This document shows, piece after piece, positions 50,001 through 62,941 of a stretch of DNA of 64,000 bases. The stretch lies in NCBI GenBank assembly GCA_019096065.1, contig JAGUCH010000001.1, positions 15,686,001 through 15,750,000 on the forward strand, read 5' to 3'. Position 1 is the stretch's first letter, and each line of letters starts with the position of its first letter. Source of the stretch: Paracyclopina nana. Lineage: Eukaryota; Arthropoda; Copepoda; Cyclopoida; Cyclopettidae. A program made the translations under genes and the position numbers. Below the pieces are notes generated by a model that made no database searches, was not told where the DNA came from, and worked only from the letters and a program-made list of their open reading frames with translations.

Positions 50001-53000
50001 AGCTAGACTTAACCAATGAAATGGCTTGCTTTGCAATGAAAGGAATGGAGTTCTTATTGGCTCAAGAAATTATTACAACTTGTGAATGTGACTCAACCAA
50101 ACTAAGTTATTTGATGATACTCCAAAAGTCTGGCCTTTTATCAAAAGATGCAAGAGAAAGCTATGCATGCTTGGTTGAATGTTTGGCTATCTTCACATAT
50201 ATAGGATTAATAGCAGGCAATGAAGAGAATGCTGTTGAACAATTAGCATCTTTGATTGAAGATTCACTTCCAATACATGTGATGAAGATGGAGGTACTGT
50301 CAGCTTTAAAGGAGCAAGAGACAATCAAACAAATCAGTGAACAAGTTCTTGCTAGTTGGATTCCTAGATATGTTTTAACAGCATTTGAGATAGTATGAGT
50401 TTTTTTCGTTTTAAATATATATTTTATTCTACTAAAATATTTTAGGAAACACCAATACTTCTCATGGAAGAGAGAGCTCAAGAAGACAAGAGTACTTTAG
50501 AACCCACATTATCAGACTTTTATGCAGTATGCTCTGAAAGTAATAAGAATGAGTACCACAACAATCTTTCAAAAATCAAGCAAGAAAAACTTCCTATGAA
50601 CCCAACTATGCTTTTTGAGGTTGAAGAGCCCACAAAAGTTGAAGAGATCATTCACCATGAAAAAACCACACCATATGATAACAAAAAAGTCAATGAATTG
50701 CAGCAAAACAAAGGCCAACTGTCTGATTCCATGCTTTCACAAATCAGATCTGAATCTAGTATTGCTATTGAGGATATTCAGGCTATCCCTAAGCTGAACC
50801 TAAATTTGAAGAAAATTGATGAAGGCTTTCATGAGATACATAAGGTAGGTTAAGCAAATAATTTAAGTGCAGTTACAAAACTTTTTTTTAAGGAACAGTA
50901 TATAATGGCATCAACTCCTCAAATTAGTGATGAAAGTAAAAATAAACCAAAGGAAGAAATTGTGGAAACATTGGAGGAAATAGGTAAAGAGGAAGAAGCA
51001 AAAATGCCTAATGTTTTGCAAGAGATGAAGAGTGCATTAGTTGTCATTGACTCAAAACTGAGATCAGAGCAATTGAAACAATATCAGCCTTTAGAAGTAC
51101 CTCATTCTAAAAGCAGGCCATCATTAACAACCCAGGAATGTAGCATTGAAACAACAGTGAAATGTGAAGAACCCTCAAGAGCCAAGTTATTTGTTAATCA
51201 GCCTTGTGTGAAGTCATCCTGTCAATCAGCCCAATTATCAAAGAGTGCAGAGAAACAGCCAGCAGAAATCAGTGAATTAAGCTTGACAGAAGGAATTAAA
51301 AGAAGAGATCCAGAAGTTAACATGTTGATGCACTTAGGCATAGGCAAACATTCAAACCAAGATTTTACTATTGAACACTGCCAAAATGTATCAGAAGAAA
51401 TACCGCAACATCAAGCATTTTCATCAAAAAAGAGTATCAAAGCTGAACATAGTCAAGAGAGCTTATTTCCAATTTGTAATACAGCAGCAATTGCAGTAAA
51501 TTCATCACTTCACCCTCTTGAACAAATGTACCCTAAACAAATAAAAGCAGACTCTCTAACTAATTTAGAAATGAGTAACTTGACATGTCATGACACTCAA
51601 TGCATTGATTCTCTAAAGCCTAACCAAAAGGATGTTTTTTACCTTGATAAAGCAATTGAAGAAAGTGAACCCCAACATTTAAAAACTGTACTAGAAGAGA
51701 TGGCCTATGAGGAAAATCAACCTGTTGCACCTAATATTCCTGAAAAAGTTAATACCACATCAACTGTAGAGAGCCAACAAGAATTGATGTCTACTGATTT
51801 AATGTTGCTAGAAAATGTGAAGATCAAATTTGATTCTCATCTAGATGAATCACAATTTGCTTGCATTGAATATTCTGATAATCAACCACTTTTAGCCTCT
51901 AGCTTACTGCCAATGAACAATATTGAAGCTTTAAGACTTACAAAAGCTGATGAAGCTGAGGTTAAATCTAGGAATGAGCAGCAGGCAAAAAATATTCTTC
52001 TTTCAATTGTGACATCAGAACAAGAAAAAGCCTGCTTGAAAAGCAATGATGGCATTGTTTTAAAAGAAAAAGCTATTAAAACCTTTGAACTATGTCAGCA
52101 CCACACCGAAGCCAAAACTTCAACATCTGACAAAGTAACATCTGCTGATCCTGACAGCTATCTGAAAGAAGCCAAAGCTTCAAAATCTAGAGAGTTTTCA
52201 TTGCCTAAAATGCAAGAGAGAGCATTGCCTATTGATTCTATGAGATTGCTAGAAAATAACAGTTCTCCAAAAATGCAATCTGTAATAATTGCAAAAGAAC
52301 CTGTAGATGCCTTTGTTGACATGGGATTGGATGTTTCAGAAATTTGCACCTCTCAACCAAAGTTTCTGGCACCAAACACTTTAGATGGAATCCCATCAGC
52401 TACACCTGCAGATACTGCAACTCTGGTATGGGCTGTAGGAAATGAAATGATAGAGACTTTTGAAAGAAAAATTACTTCTGCACAGCCCCTGTTGCTAAAT
52501 GAAGAGCCAAGCCACATGGACACATTGAAGCAATCACAGCACTCAGTCAAAAACTTGCTTTTAGGAAAAAGCTCTTCTTTCAAGCCCAATTGGGAGGGCT
52601 CACTTGAAAATCTCAGCCCAAAAAATGAAAATATGAATGCTACACAAACTATAATTCCAATAGAAGGTCAAGTACAATCAAATTGTGATTTAGAAGAAAA
52701 CTCAATTCTAATAAGCTATTCACCAACAACTAGCATTAAGCAGCCAAATATCAACATTTTGACAAATGATCTACTCTTTCAGTATGCTGATCAACTTGAT
52801 GATTCAGTTGTGAACACAAGTTTTAGTCAAACAAGTAATGTAACTTTAGAAATGAATCAAGAAAAAGAGGAGCAAACAATTATTTTCAGGGAAAGCAATC
52901 CTGAAGGCAATTTGAAAGAATTTCTGGTGAGTCCTTATGATGGTAAGGCTGAAATTGTTGCTGATAAATGGGTGAACTCATCAACAATTGATGCTAGCCA

Positions 53001-56000
53001 AATTTTAGATAATGCAGAGCATTGTCAATTGAAATTTCCCCACTTAATGACAAGTCAAGAAGGAATAGAAGTTGGCAACCCACCTTTGAATGTTGCAATT
53101 GGTGTTTCAGAGGGATATGGTTGCCTTGAGGACTTTCAAATACCAGACACTCAATCTCTACCAGCAGCTACAGTTTTGTTCAATCCTTATCATATCAGAA
53201 AGGAATTGGTATTGGGCCATCAAAAAAAATTGTCAAGAGAAGATATTTTCTCAGGCTTATCAGTTCCAAAAAAAGACACTTGTGAGCCAATTATAAACTC
53301 AACTTCTTCTGCAATAAGGGATACTCAAAGGGTTGATAATCTTCTAATTCCAGCAGAATCATTTATAATGAAATCTAAGAGCTTGAAAGGATCAGAGCCA
53401 GTCTCAATGCTGTTGATTCAAGTACAAGAATCAACAATGCCAAATATTTCCTCTTTATCTGTTTCAGAAATTGCAAAAGAAGTAAGAAACAATATTTCTA
53501 ATGTTTCTACTGTTGACATTATGAGTCCATGTTCTTCAAGCACTAAAATTAATCAAAAAGCAATGATTGAGCCACAAAATGCTTCTACCACTGATGAACC
53601 ATTCCACAATCCATTAATAGAAGATGAAACAAAAGTATTAGGGTTGTCAATTTACAGAGATAAAGTTTCAACTGAAAGACTCACTATTAAACAAGATATT
53701 TTGCCATCATTAGCCATAACAAGCGATGCTCCAGTTTATGAGCATTCAAAGACAAGAGCAAAAGAAGGGCTGAACAAAGTCTCAGACATAGCTTTGAACT
53801 GCGACATTGGCTTTGCTGCTTCAAGACAAGAAGCAACAAGCAATGAAAAAACTTCAAATTTAGCTAATTTTGGAGTTCAAATGGAAAAAGTAGCTGCAGA
53901 TATTGGAAGTAATGATATTGTATGTCATTCAACTGATCTGGCATTGAAAGCAACTTTGAAAATATACGCACAAGAAAATGATGCAAAAAAGGAGTCAATA
54001 TCTTCAACATTGGAAGCAAATGAGGCCTATCAAGAAATTTTAGTTTTTCCTCAGGGATCAACTGCTTACCAGCCAGATATAACACTAATAGAAGCAACTA
54101 TAAAACAAACAGAGAATATTCCAATTATTTATGAAAAAGTGACAGAAGATCAAAATAAGGTTCACATCAGCAAATCAATAAAACCTGAAATGTTCAATGC
54201 TACACCCTTAATTCATAAAAAATTCAAAGGCATTGACAGAACAGATATTGAGGCAATCACAGTCTTGGCAGAAAGTAAACCTATTGAAATGAAAAACTTA
54301 GCAACTTCTTCATTGATTGGAAATAAACCAATAAAAGCAGAAACAACTTTTGATCAGCCTGAGGCTAGGCTGTCACAAAGCTATATAATTTTGGAAAATG
54401 CTTTGGTGAAACCTCAAGAAAAACTACACACAATTTCATCGGAAGATGTTATCTCTTCAAAAGGACTCCAAAATAGATGTAGTCTTATTGGATCTGAAGA
54501 AGGGATTTTTGCAATCTTGCAGTCTTCAGAAGCACTTATTGAAAGCACAATTCCAGAAAATAAGCAAGCAACATTTCAAAAAGCAACATGCAACCAAGAG
54601 AGAAAAAGGGCTATCAGTAAAGAAACCATCATTGACAGTTTCAGCTTGAAGGATCAGAAATCCCATGAACCTGTTTATACTCATCCACATCAAAATCAAG
54701 TAGCTCATATACCTCACACTCAGACTGATGTCATTGCTTGTGGGCAAATTTTCAAAATTGAAGGCAATAAAATGAGCAAGGAGGCAATATCATCAGTTCA
54801 AACCTACTGTAATGTCAAAGATGAAGTTATCTATGAGGTAGAAGGCAATCTTTCTCAAGTTAAGAAATGCAAAGGTTTAGAAAAGACAATCCCAACAGAA
54901 GCTTTTGAGGAAGAAATAACAACAAGGATAAATTCTAAACAACATATTAATGATGAATGCAAAACAAAAACAATCAATAGGACAACACCAGATACCAATC
55001 AACACAGGGATTGCGAGAATATTACATATCTACAAATGGATTCTACTTTACAATATGAGGTAAAAATGGACAAGTAGCATGTAAAAGCATGAGCTCTGAT
55101 AAATTTGTACGTAACACACAGGAACTCATACATCAGTTTTCACATTATATGCTTAAACTTTCCCTTATAAAGACAATTGGCAATGTGATTGCATGCTCAT
55201 TTGATTACAAATAGCTATTACCAATCTAGCAAACCAATGAGAAAAAAGCTGTTATCAATTTGGGATTAAATAAGCTAGAGTGTATCTTAATTCACAAACA
55301 TGCAAATCACAAAAATGCAAGTAATAAAAAGTGAGAATAGCTCTACATTTAAGTCAAAGCAAGACATTTGCAAAGCAACTTTGTTTGTACTTACCAAACA
55401 TATTCAGTCAGTCCTTTTGATTTCCAATCACTTAACTTAAAAGGGGGGATGATTGCAGATCTCATAGAGGAAAAAGGTTTTCAAGTGGAAATCTAGATTT
55501 TTTGTTTTTCTTGTTAATTCTTATATCTCTCACGTTAAATAATAAGATTTTATGTCATTTTAGCACAAAACTATGTCAAGGGGTAAAGGTTACTTCTTGT
55601 GCACATTCAACAAATTTCCAAGCCAAAACTAAGCTTTAATTTTTTTGAGATTGGAATAGAAAAATACATTGCTTGCTTATTGTTTGATGTATGAAGACTT
55701 GTCATGCTGACAAAGTGATCAAAAGCCAAAACAAAAATATTCTTACATGCATTTTAAAATACAAGACTTTCTGATTTTATTTATTAAAATTGTCCCTAAA
55801 TGTACGAGGTAAGAAAAGAAATGGACCCAATCTCCAATGTGCAATCAGTTCAGCTATCCACCATAATATTTGCCTAGAACAGAGCTGTCCAAAAATTATT
55901 TTTTGAATGAATAGAAGATGTTCGTTTCTCATTTCTTTGATAAGTGTTTAGACAGGCTGTAAACAATAGTACATATATCACACATTCCAGGCCTTCAAAT

Positions 56001-59000
56001 TTTAATAGATTTTCAACTAACTACAGCACATTTTAAACCAGAAAGAAATTTGTCAAGATTTGAAAACCCAAAGCTATATGAGCAAACAAACCACACTAAT
56101 TGAGTCACTTAAGCACAAACAATGACTTCACATTGCTAAAACTCACATCTATGAGTTGCTTGCACCAGAAAACTCATAACTCCTCTAACACAAAAAGACT
56201 AACAAATGTTTGAGCTTTAACCAATTGCCATCATGTGTTCTTGAGTGAATGTTGCATGAAATACCTTTATATTTAACAAACATGACATTTTAGGAATCAA
56301 AACTAGCTGAGTCTACCCCAGAAGAAAAGGAAATAGAGCTGAAAGAATCCATAGATGCTCTTGCTGAAATTACAAGTAGACTGAGGAAAGGAAGTACAAT
56401 GGCTGATGTTCAATCTGCCTATGAGGCTCATGAATTCCCTGTTCTTGAGAGGAAAACTTCACAGATGGCTTTACTTTCTGCTGTTGAAAAATCAAGTGTT
56501 GAAATAATCAATGTCCATGAAGTTGTAGCCCAAGCAGAAGCAGGGGTAGATCAACCTGACTATGGAGGAAGGAAGAAAAGCTTGGCTAAGATTGGCTTGA
56601 CAGCTTTTATGACTGCTGTCATAAAAGAACCAGCAAAACTTGATGAAATCATTTCCACTCTTCACTTTGAAGATTTCAGCCATGCTAAAGCTGAGAAGCA
56701 GTATGCCAGGCTTGTCTTGGAATCTAGGGAAATGGATGTTGCACAGGTATACTATCTGATGAGAAAATAGATTTTGCTCAGCATGATCTCTAAACAAAAG
56801 CAGATTATAGTTTACAGTGTTAATGCTTCTTGATTTTCTATTACATAATATTGGAACGTTCAACAAAAAGATTATCCAACAATTTTCAGGGTAAACAGCT
56901 ATTTAGTCTGATCTTTGACCCTGAATGCAAGCAATATTTTCTCTGAAAATTGTGGGATGATTGTTTTCTTCCTGCATATCTAAAATAGTTTTAACAAACA
57001 TTAATTTGTGGAGACCTAAACTTTGCATCTGTTCAGGCTGTGGAGCTTTCATCAGAAATCAAGCAACATATTGATGCTACCCCTAGAGAAGCAGCCATTT
57101 CTGATGTTCCATCTGAAGTTATTGCAGCTACATCTAAACACCCAGAGGCACACACATCAATTTTGGGTGAAACTACATTAACAACAGGTATGATTAACAA
57201 TGAATATCCTTAGTTGTGATGCTTATTTTTCTTATAAAAAAATGAAGATAGCAGCTTTGGCCTTAACATTCAAGAGGGGGATATTTTCTTTGCTTTGGCT
57301 ACCTTCGTCTCAGAAACAGGAGAAGCCATGAACCTTGTTGAAGGAGAGAAAGTTCATGTTCTGGAATGGAATAATACTGACTGGTGGTATGTGAGAAAAC
57401 ATCTGACAGAGGAATCTGGATGGGTTCCAGCACAATATCTGAAGGATGAACAAACATATACCATGTATGTACAAAAGAAACTAGTGGAAAAAATTGAGAA
57501 GCTCCCAGTTTTTGACAGTAAGGCAATACTATTCCAAACATGTTCAAACAACTTAGGTTATTAATTTCAGAGCCTAAAGAAGGAGAAGATTGCTATGCAC
57601 CAAGGATTCTAGAAAGTGTTAAGTCAATGTCAGCTGCTGATGGAAATCAAGTTGAATTTGTTTGTAAAGTTGAGGGCTGTCCTAGGCCACAAATTACCTG
57701 GTTCAGGCAAACTGCTATCATTAAGCCATCCCAAGACTTTCAGATATTCTACTATGATGACAACAAGGCAACATTGGTTATCAAAGAAGTCTTTCCTGAG
57801 GATGCAGGGACTTTTACTTGTGTGGCTAAAAACTGCATAGGTTTTGCTTCATCATCATCAGAATTGACTGTAGAGCACCCATTGTCTGAACATGGAAGTG
57901 CTCTAGAGAAGCATGATAGAAGAAGTTTGTCCAGAGAGTCTTCTTTGGCTGACATTGTTGAGGGTATTCCACCCACATTTGCCCAAAGGCCTCAAACAAA
58001 GAGCTGCGAAGAAGGCAGTTCTACTGAATTAGAATGTAGATTTGTAGCAATTCCAGAGGCAGAGGTTCAATGGTTTCACAACAAGGTTGAGCTGAAGGAA
58101 TCCAAGAGGGTGCTTATTGAGAATCAGGCTGACATGCACATGTATTGCAGCATAATAAGAATTTCAAAGGTGGAGAAATCTGACGAGGGTACTTATGAGG
58201 TCTGTGCAAAAAACAGGGAGGGTGAGGCAACCAATACATTAATACTAAATGTTACTGGAAAACCAAAGGAGCCAGTGAATGAGCCACCAATTATAGTGAA
58301 ACAACTGACACCAACAGTTTGTAAGTTGGGGGATTCTGTTAAGCTTGAAACAGTCATCACTGGAACACCTAATCCAAATGTTGAGTGGTTGCATAATGGC
58401 TCAACTATACAAGCAACGGAAAAAATGAAGATGTTTGAAAAAGACAGCATCTTTTCACTTGTGATTGATAGCGCTGAGCAATCATTTGATGGCATATATA
58501 CAGTCAAGGCTGCTAACTTGTCTGGAAATGTACAAACCTCAGCCAATTTAACAGTCCAAGGTAATGAAATAATTTCTTAATAATATGGCCTTTTTAAATT
58601 CTACTCTATGGTATTAGGTGAGGTTGTAGAGTTTGTCAAGAAGCTTGATGATGTGGAAATAAAAGAGAAGAATACCATTGAAATGGATGTTGAGATATCT
58701 GCTGAGGAGACAAATGTGGTTTGGTACAAGGTGAATTAAATATACAAGGAACCAACATGATAAGCACTATGATAAAAAAAATATCTTATAGGATGGAGAG
58801 GAAATCAGCAAGAATGACTCAAAGTATGAGTTTAAGAAGGCTGGTAGAAAACATTCCATCATTATCAAGGATGCAACTGTTCATCTGGAGGGAGAATATT
58901 CAGCTGTGGTGGGTGAACAAGAATGCTCTTGTGAGCTTACTGTGGTTGAATTACCTCCAGAGTTCACCAAGAAGATTGCTCCAATGATTGTCACTGCTGG

Positions 59001-61257
59001 AGAACAATTGGTAGTCTTTGAAACTGAGCTCAGCAAAGGAGATGCAGCCACAAAATGGTTCAAAAATGGAGTTGAAATCAAGGAGGGGGAAAGATTCTCA
59101 ACTAAAATTGATGGCAAAATTCAAAGGCTTGAGATCCACAATATTGAGATCATTGATGCTGGAGAATACAGCTGCACCATTGGAAATGAGAAATGCTCTG
59201 CCAAATTAACTGTTGAGGAGCCAAAGGTCACCTTTGTTGAAAAGCTCAATTCCACAGTCTCTGGAGAAGTGGGCCAAGACATCCAATTGAAAGTAACTTT
59301 GTCAGCCTCAGGAGCTCAGGTCAAATGGTTCAAAGAGGGTAAACTGATTGAGGCCTCATCAAGGTACACTTTTCAAGTTGATGGAGCCTCTCACACCCTA
59401 ATAATAAAGGGAGCTGAAATTGAAGATGTAGGAGAGTATATGTGCCAAGCTGAAAATGTCACCTCCAGAACAGAGCTTGAAGTGAAAAGCAAAGAGGAGA
59501 GGATTGAAGTTGAGTCCTACCAAAAAGAACAAATTGGCATCAAGGGGCAGGATGTTGTGTTCAAAGTTCAGTTTAAGCAGACTTATGGAAGCAAACCCTC
59601 AGCAGTGTGGTACTTCAATGGAAAAGAAATCACCACTTCAGATAGGGTAAGCCTCAAAGTAATCCTTTTTCAACCTTTTTTCCCACTCTTGAAAAGTGAA
59701 GAGGTCATAACAGTTTGAGAGGTAAAATTCTACTTTCAACATAGCTATAAAAATAGAATTGTATTTCTTCTTGTGATAGTAATTCATTTAAAACAATTTT
59801 TTGGCAGATCACAACAGTGGTCACAAGGAAAATGGCCTCAATTACAATTAAGCAATCCGAGCAAATTGATTGTGGATCTTATCTGGTCAAGATCTCAAAC
59901 AGTACCTCAGAGGTTTCGGCTGACTTCAACCTTAGCATCAAAGACAAACCTTCTCCTCCAAGAGGCCCTTCAGGGGTGGAATGGAGAGATGACAATATTA
60001 TGGTGCTCAAATGGAACTCCTCACAGTCAGATGGAGGCTCACCCATCACTGAATACATTGTGGAAAGGAGAGAAGTAGGCAAGAAGTCATGGAAGCAAGT
60101 TGGAAATAGCACAAGCACAAGCACTTCCTTGGAAATCAAGGGGCTGAAGAAGAACTCTTCATTCAACTTCAGAATCAGTGCCAAAAATGATGTGGGCATC
60201 AGCCAGCCATTCATTGTGGAGGAAACAGTGACCACAAAGGCCGAAGTAAAGGCCAAAGGTCTACCTGGATCACCTTCAGTTCAGGTCACTGATGTGACAT
60301 CCAAAAGTGTCACACTCAACTGGAGCCCCCCTATCAATACTGGAGGCGTGGAGCTAACAGGTTACATAATTGAAAAAAGGCTGTCCACTACCCACAAGTG
60401 GGAGAAGGCTGCCACTGTGGATCCTTCAGTCACTCTTTTCACTGTGGAGAATCTCAAGGAGAAATGTGAATACTATTTCAGAGTGAGTGCTGAGAATGAG
60501 GTTGGAGCTGGAGAGCCAGCTGCTTCAGAAAAGGTGGCCTTGAGAACTCATGCCCGTAAGTTACTTTTTAAAGCTGAATCAAATTAGCTCTGTAACCTTT
60601 TCTTCATGAGTAGGTCCACCCACTCAGCCAACAGCTCCTCTTGAAATTGTTGCCTTGGGACCACATTCCATAATGGTTGAATGGGGTGCCCCAGAAAGTG
60701 ATGGTGGTGCCCCTCTAGAGGGTTATAAAGTGGCTGTGCGTGATGCAAAACGTCACATGTGGATGGAAGTGGGTAGAGTGTCAGCGGAGGTGCAAAAGCT
60801 CAAAGTGCAGGAGTTGGCGGTAAATTATGATTAAACTGGCGCAAGAGGGATAATATTTCTTTCTTCTGCTTTTTAAAGGAAGGAAGTCTGTACTTCCTGA
60901 GGATTTATGCCAAGAATGAGATGGGCTTCAGTGATCCATTGGAAAATGAAGAGCCCTTCAAAGTGGTGCGACCCCCAGGTAAGCAAGACAAGCAAAGTAG
61001 CAATGGAATGTTTTTTTGAGAGTCACGCAATCTCTCCCTTCTGCATAGATTATAATGAGGAGGAGGCAGAGGAGGAAGCTAAGAAGGATGATGATACGCC
61101 CTCATTGAGCTTCAGCACAACTGAAACCTTGTCATCTTGGATGAGAGAGGCTAACATGGATGCAGACATCCAGTCCTACACAAAATCCACCATATTGAGA
61201 AGAGATGAGTACTTTTTCAGGATATGGTATTACGCTTCAAAGCTATTCAAAGATTGA
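26926..61257 (+). CDS. sls: Sallimus (invertebrate titin), long isoform
   Basis: Forty-six coding exons can be chained with conserved GT-AG sites and consistent phase, giving 8037 residues. Domain order: N-terminal Ig with a poly-Gln stretch, Ig2-3, a kettin-type array to Ig30, one Ig (31), a PEVK-like section, about 2700 residues without Ig domains including a 1389-codon single exon, one SH3, seven Ig, three FN3 and an acidic tail. The N-terminus (PPVFEQIF.NARFAQGG) matches arthropod sallimus. The family links Z-disc actin to thick filaments in muscle and acts as a spring. In this long form exon 41696-41882 (phase 1) joins directly to 44193-44270, skipping the kettin terminal exons. Start: ATG 26926 has strong context (GAAAATGG) and follows a 5'UTR acceptor. 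Alternative exon use is likely. Exons are listed in the block entries. Confidence 0.9.
29294..41882 (+). other. sls: sls block 2: kettin-type Ig-linker array, Ig4-Ig30
   Basis: Exons 29294-29529, 29649-31402, 31710-31995, 32102-32245, 32318-32731, 33239-34114, 34175-34498, 34557-36806, 36863-37006, 37083-37304, 37366-38632, 38694-38806, 38915-41173, 41237-41637, 41696-41882. Each module is an Ig domain (PxFxxxL...GxxxHxExxxxPxxDPxxxVEWxxNGxP...FGxVxLDI...DxGxYxCxAxN) followed by a linker of about 35-45 residues, often HPxGxxKIxxLES. Twenty-seven Ig domains were counted. The linker is nearly absent between Ig22 and Ig23 (around 38375-38395). Array modules of kettin bind actin. Confidence 0.9.
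44064..44069 (+). terminator. Poly(A) signal of the kettin-type isoform
   Basis: AATAAA 42 bp after the TAG at 44020-44022 and before the next exon at 44193, as expected for an intronic alternative 3' end. Confidence 0.6.
44193..47148 (+). other. sls: sls block 3: Ig31 and PEVK-like exons
   Basis: Exons 44193-44270, 44324-44611 (Ig31: WEFDGKVI, GYYTCRVKN), 44684-44774, 45222-45489, 45597-45653, 45816-46226, 46287-46499, 46644-46763, 46948-47148. From 44684 to 45653 the sequence is rich in Pro, Glu, Val and Lys (KPEPEKKVEIPSLKPTPRP, LKHVKKDID), the hallmark of the elastic PEVK segment. The later exons keep Gln, Glu, Ser and Thr but lose Pro/Val. Almost all exons end in phase 0, so single exons could be skipped without frameshift. 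Confidence 0.8.
47207..48376. mobile_element. Non-autonomous Transib-like element A (1170 bp)
   Basis: Terminal heptamers CACAGTG (47207-47213) and CACTGTG (48370-48376) are exact inverted copies. On both sides 11 unconserved bases follow, then a 17-bp block AGCCGAAAATTCGCATT (47225-47241; its reverse complement at 48342-48358). A perfect 5-bp direct repeat TAAGG flanks the element (47202-47206, 48377-48381). There is no transposase-length frame. It lies in the sallimus intron 47149-48708. Confidence 0.82.
48709..50844 (+). other. sls: sls block 4: unique helical-looking region
   Basis: Exons 48709-49122, 49175-49558, 49614-49890, 49944-50392, 50446-50844. The translation contains recurring amphipathic segments such as IIKAAEKIERVSKEIL, VIECAAEKIGNLLEEQ and IISSRIVEAFELEEL, suggesting diverged helical repeats of roughly 70-130 residues. 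There are no Ig, FN3 or PEVK signatures. I do not recognise a named domain. Confidence 0.65.
50893..55059 (+). other. sls: sls block 5: giant 4167-bp unique exon
   Basis: A single open exon of 1389 codons, acceptor TTTTTTAAG before 50893 and donor GAG|GTAAAA at 55060. It is rich in Ser, Glu, Lys, Ile and Asn, AT-rich at third codon positions, with almost no Trp and no Ig core motif. Probably a long disordered or weakly repetitive spring. Phase 0 at both ends means it could be skipped intact. Confidence 0.75.
56294..57517 (+). other. sls: sls block 6: pre-SH3 region and SH3 domain
   Basis: Exons 56294-56746, 57037-57187, 57248-57517. The SH3 domain (about 57285-57450) shows FALATFVSETG at the ALYDY position, VEGEKVHVLEW, the Trp pair WWYV and GWVPAQYL at the end. 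SH3 domains bind proline-rich partners; fly Sallimus is also reported to have one. The exon 57248 acceptor (ATGAAG) is weak but is the only one that keeps frame. Confidence 0.8.
57571..59935 (+). other. sls: sls block 7: C-terminal Ig cluster (7 domains)
   Basis: Exons 57571-58560, 58618-58730, 58792-59646, and the first part of 59808-60555. Ig domains lie at about 57595-57875, 57975-58250, 58280-58556, 58621-58950, 58957-59215, 59230-59490 and 59500-59935. Linkers are short, unlike in the kettin array. The domains are of titin I-set type (WFRQ, WFHN, WLHNG, WFKNG; DxGxYxC). Confidence 0.85.
59941..61257 (+). other. sls: sls block 8: three FN3 domains and acidic tail
   Basis: Exons 59808-60555 (second part), 60614-60819, 60879-60978, 61049-61257. 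FN3-1 starts at PSPPRGPSGVEWRDDNIMVL, FN3-2 at GLPGSPSVQVTDVTSKSV, FN3-3 at PPTQPTAPLEIVALG; each has the W..P..DGG..I..Y pattern and Y.FR at the F strand. The last exon is an acidic stretch (EEEAEEEAKKDDD) and a basic/aromatic end (RRDEYFFRIWYY). In fly the C-terminus reaches the thick filament. The stop is TGA 61255-61257. Confidence 0.85.
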
Positions 61258-62941
61258 AGAACCACAATTTTTCCTACTCTCTGTGATCATCGCCACTCAA
61301 TCATTGTAATTTTACTAAGCCTTGTTTATACACAAACACCTAATGCTACAACACATCAAAATTCTCACTTTTAGCCTAGGAGGGCTCTTATGACATTTAG
61401 GTGGTCTCTACAAAATATATGAGATGCAATATAGTCCAGATTTGGTGAAATTTGCACAATTGCATCCCATGATATTACGAACAAGTCTGCAAAAAAAAGA
61501 AAACTTGAACAAGTCTGCAAATAATGAAAAAGTCTGCAATCCACCTTAATTGAAAAAGAGCTCACAGAGGCATTATACACACCAAAACACACACAACAAC
61601 ACACTTGTCATACAATAATAACGAATTCATGCCTCTACTACTATATTATTAGCTAAAATGCTAAGAAAACTGTTGCTCATCATTGTTACAAATCCTCCAA
61701 TTTGTATAGTTAAAATCAATCTACCATTTTATTTTAGTTCGCAATTATAATACGATTTTGTATTGTTACTTGAAAAATTACGTTGTTACCTCACTATTAT
61801 GTCAATATCAATAAAAAGCAAGCAAGATTTTGTACAATCTATTTCAGCTGCAACGAATTATTTCTGGCCGCTTGCTTACTAAATTCTTATAGTAAGCCAG
61901 CAAAAAAGCGTATTTCTTATCGAGCTCATCGTAAGACGTCAGAAAAATACAATTTTTTCACAAAAAAAATATTATGGGTGAAGAAGCATACGAGCCCGTA
62001 TTTGACCAAAAATTATAGCGCGCTCCCAAGCACAAAAAAACAGCATTACGTCTTACCGTCTGACGGTCGTTCATAAGCTTCCAGGTCGACAGAAATTGTC
62101 ACTTTGAGGAGCACAAATTATCCATTTTTCCGTTAGGCATGAATTTTTGTTAACACTCGCCTTTTGAGCTTTGACTCAGCACTGCTGAGCATTGAGCGCC
62201 GGCGAATCGGTCAGCTGTCAGCTGTCGTTAGACTCACTATGCATCCCGACCAGACGTAATAATGTAGTACGCTAATATGACGAAACTTTTTTTATAATAA
62301 GTAGTTTTAATCGTATAGTCATTATGCACATTGCTAATACACTGTTTTTTGATAATAATTGGAGAAATTTGCCGATCATTGCACAATATTTTTAGTAAAA
62401 TGTCAGACATCAATTTGATGACCCTTGGCTGCTTCGTTATGGATTTTTTGGCTGCTGATTTTTGGCAGGTTCTGGCTTGTTTTGTAGACTGCTGTGTACA
62501 AAAAGTGGCATTTTTGATAAGTTCCAGCCTTAGCCTTTCTTTGTCTTGTGTTTCCAAAGCCCTGAGAAAAAGGCAACAGCCAAAATTCAGCCTTGATGAC
62601 AATAATCTGACCGCTAAGGCCACCAGGTGTCCGGTAGCCCGGTCAAACGTTGTGTTCTGAGGAGTATTTAGGCAGCAACCGCATACGGGTCAGCATGCTT
62701 GCTGGTGGCGCCACCTTTCTGCTAGCTATGATTTCTCAACTATAGAAAAATGGTTGTTTTCCTTGGCAACAACAATTACATACGGTAATAGTATTTTTGG
62801 CTCTTGAGGACTTGAGCTGATTCTTGATCTTGTGCCACTTGTTTTTCTCGGGGTTGATGATAAATAACACACACTAATAATGATGATGAAATGACAGTCA
62901 CACTTTATGCAATTACATGTATACACATTTCTTGGTCCTTT
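61258..62941. other. Convergent intergenic region
   Basis: Contains the sallimus 3' UTR (AATAAA at 61810-61815, about 550 bp after the stop) and the RGS 3' UTR. Overlapping frames on both strands at 62237-62660 show no recognisable domain. Confidence 0.45.

Noticed and set aside
62237..62660. Overlapping frames of 109 and 128 codons on opposite strands
   Set aside because: No domain, no splice context; likely chance frames in the spacer.
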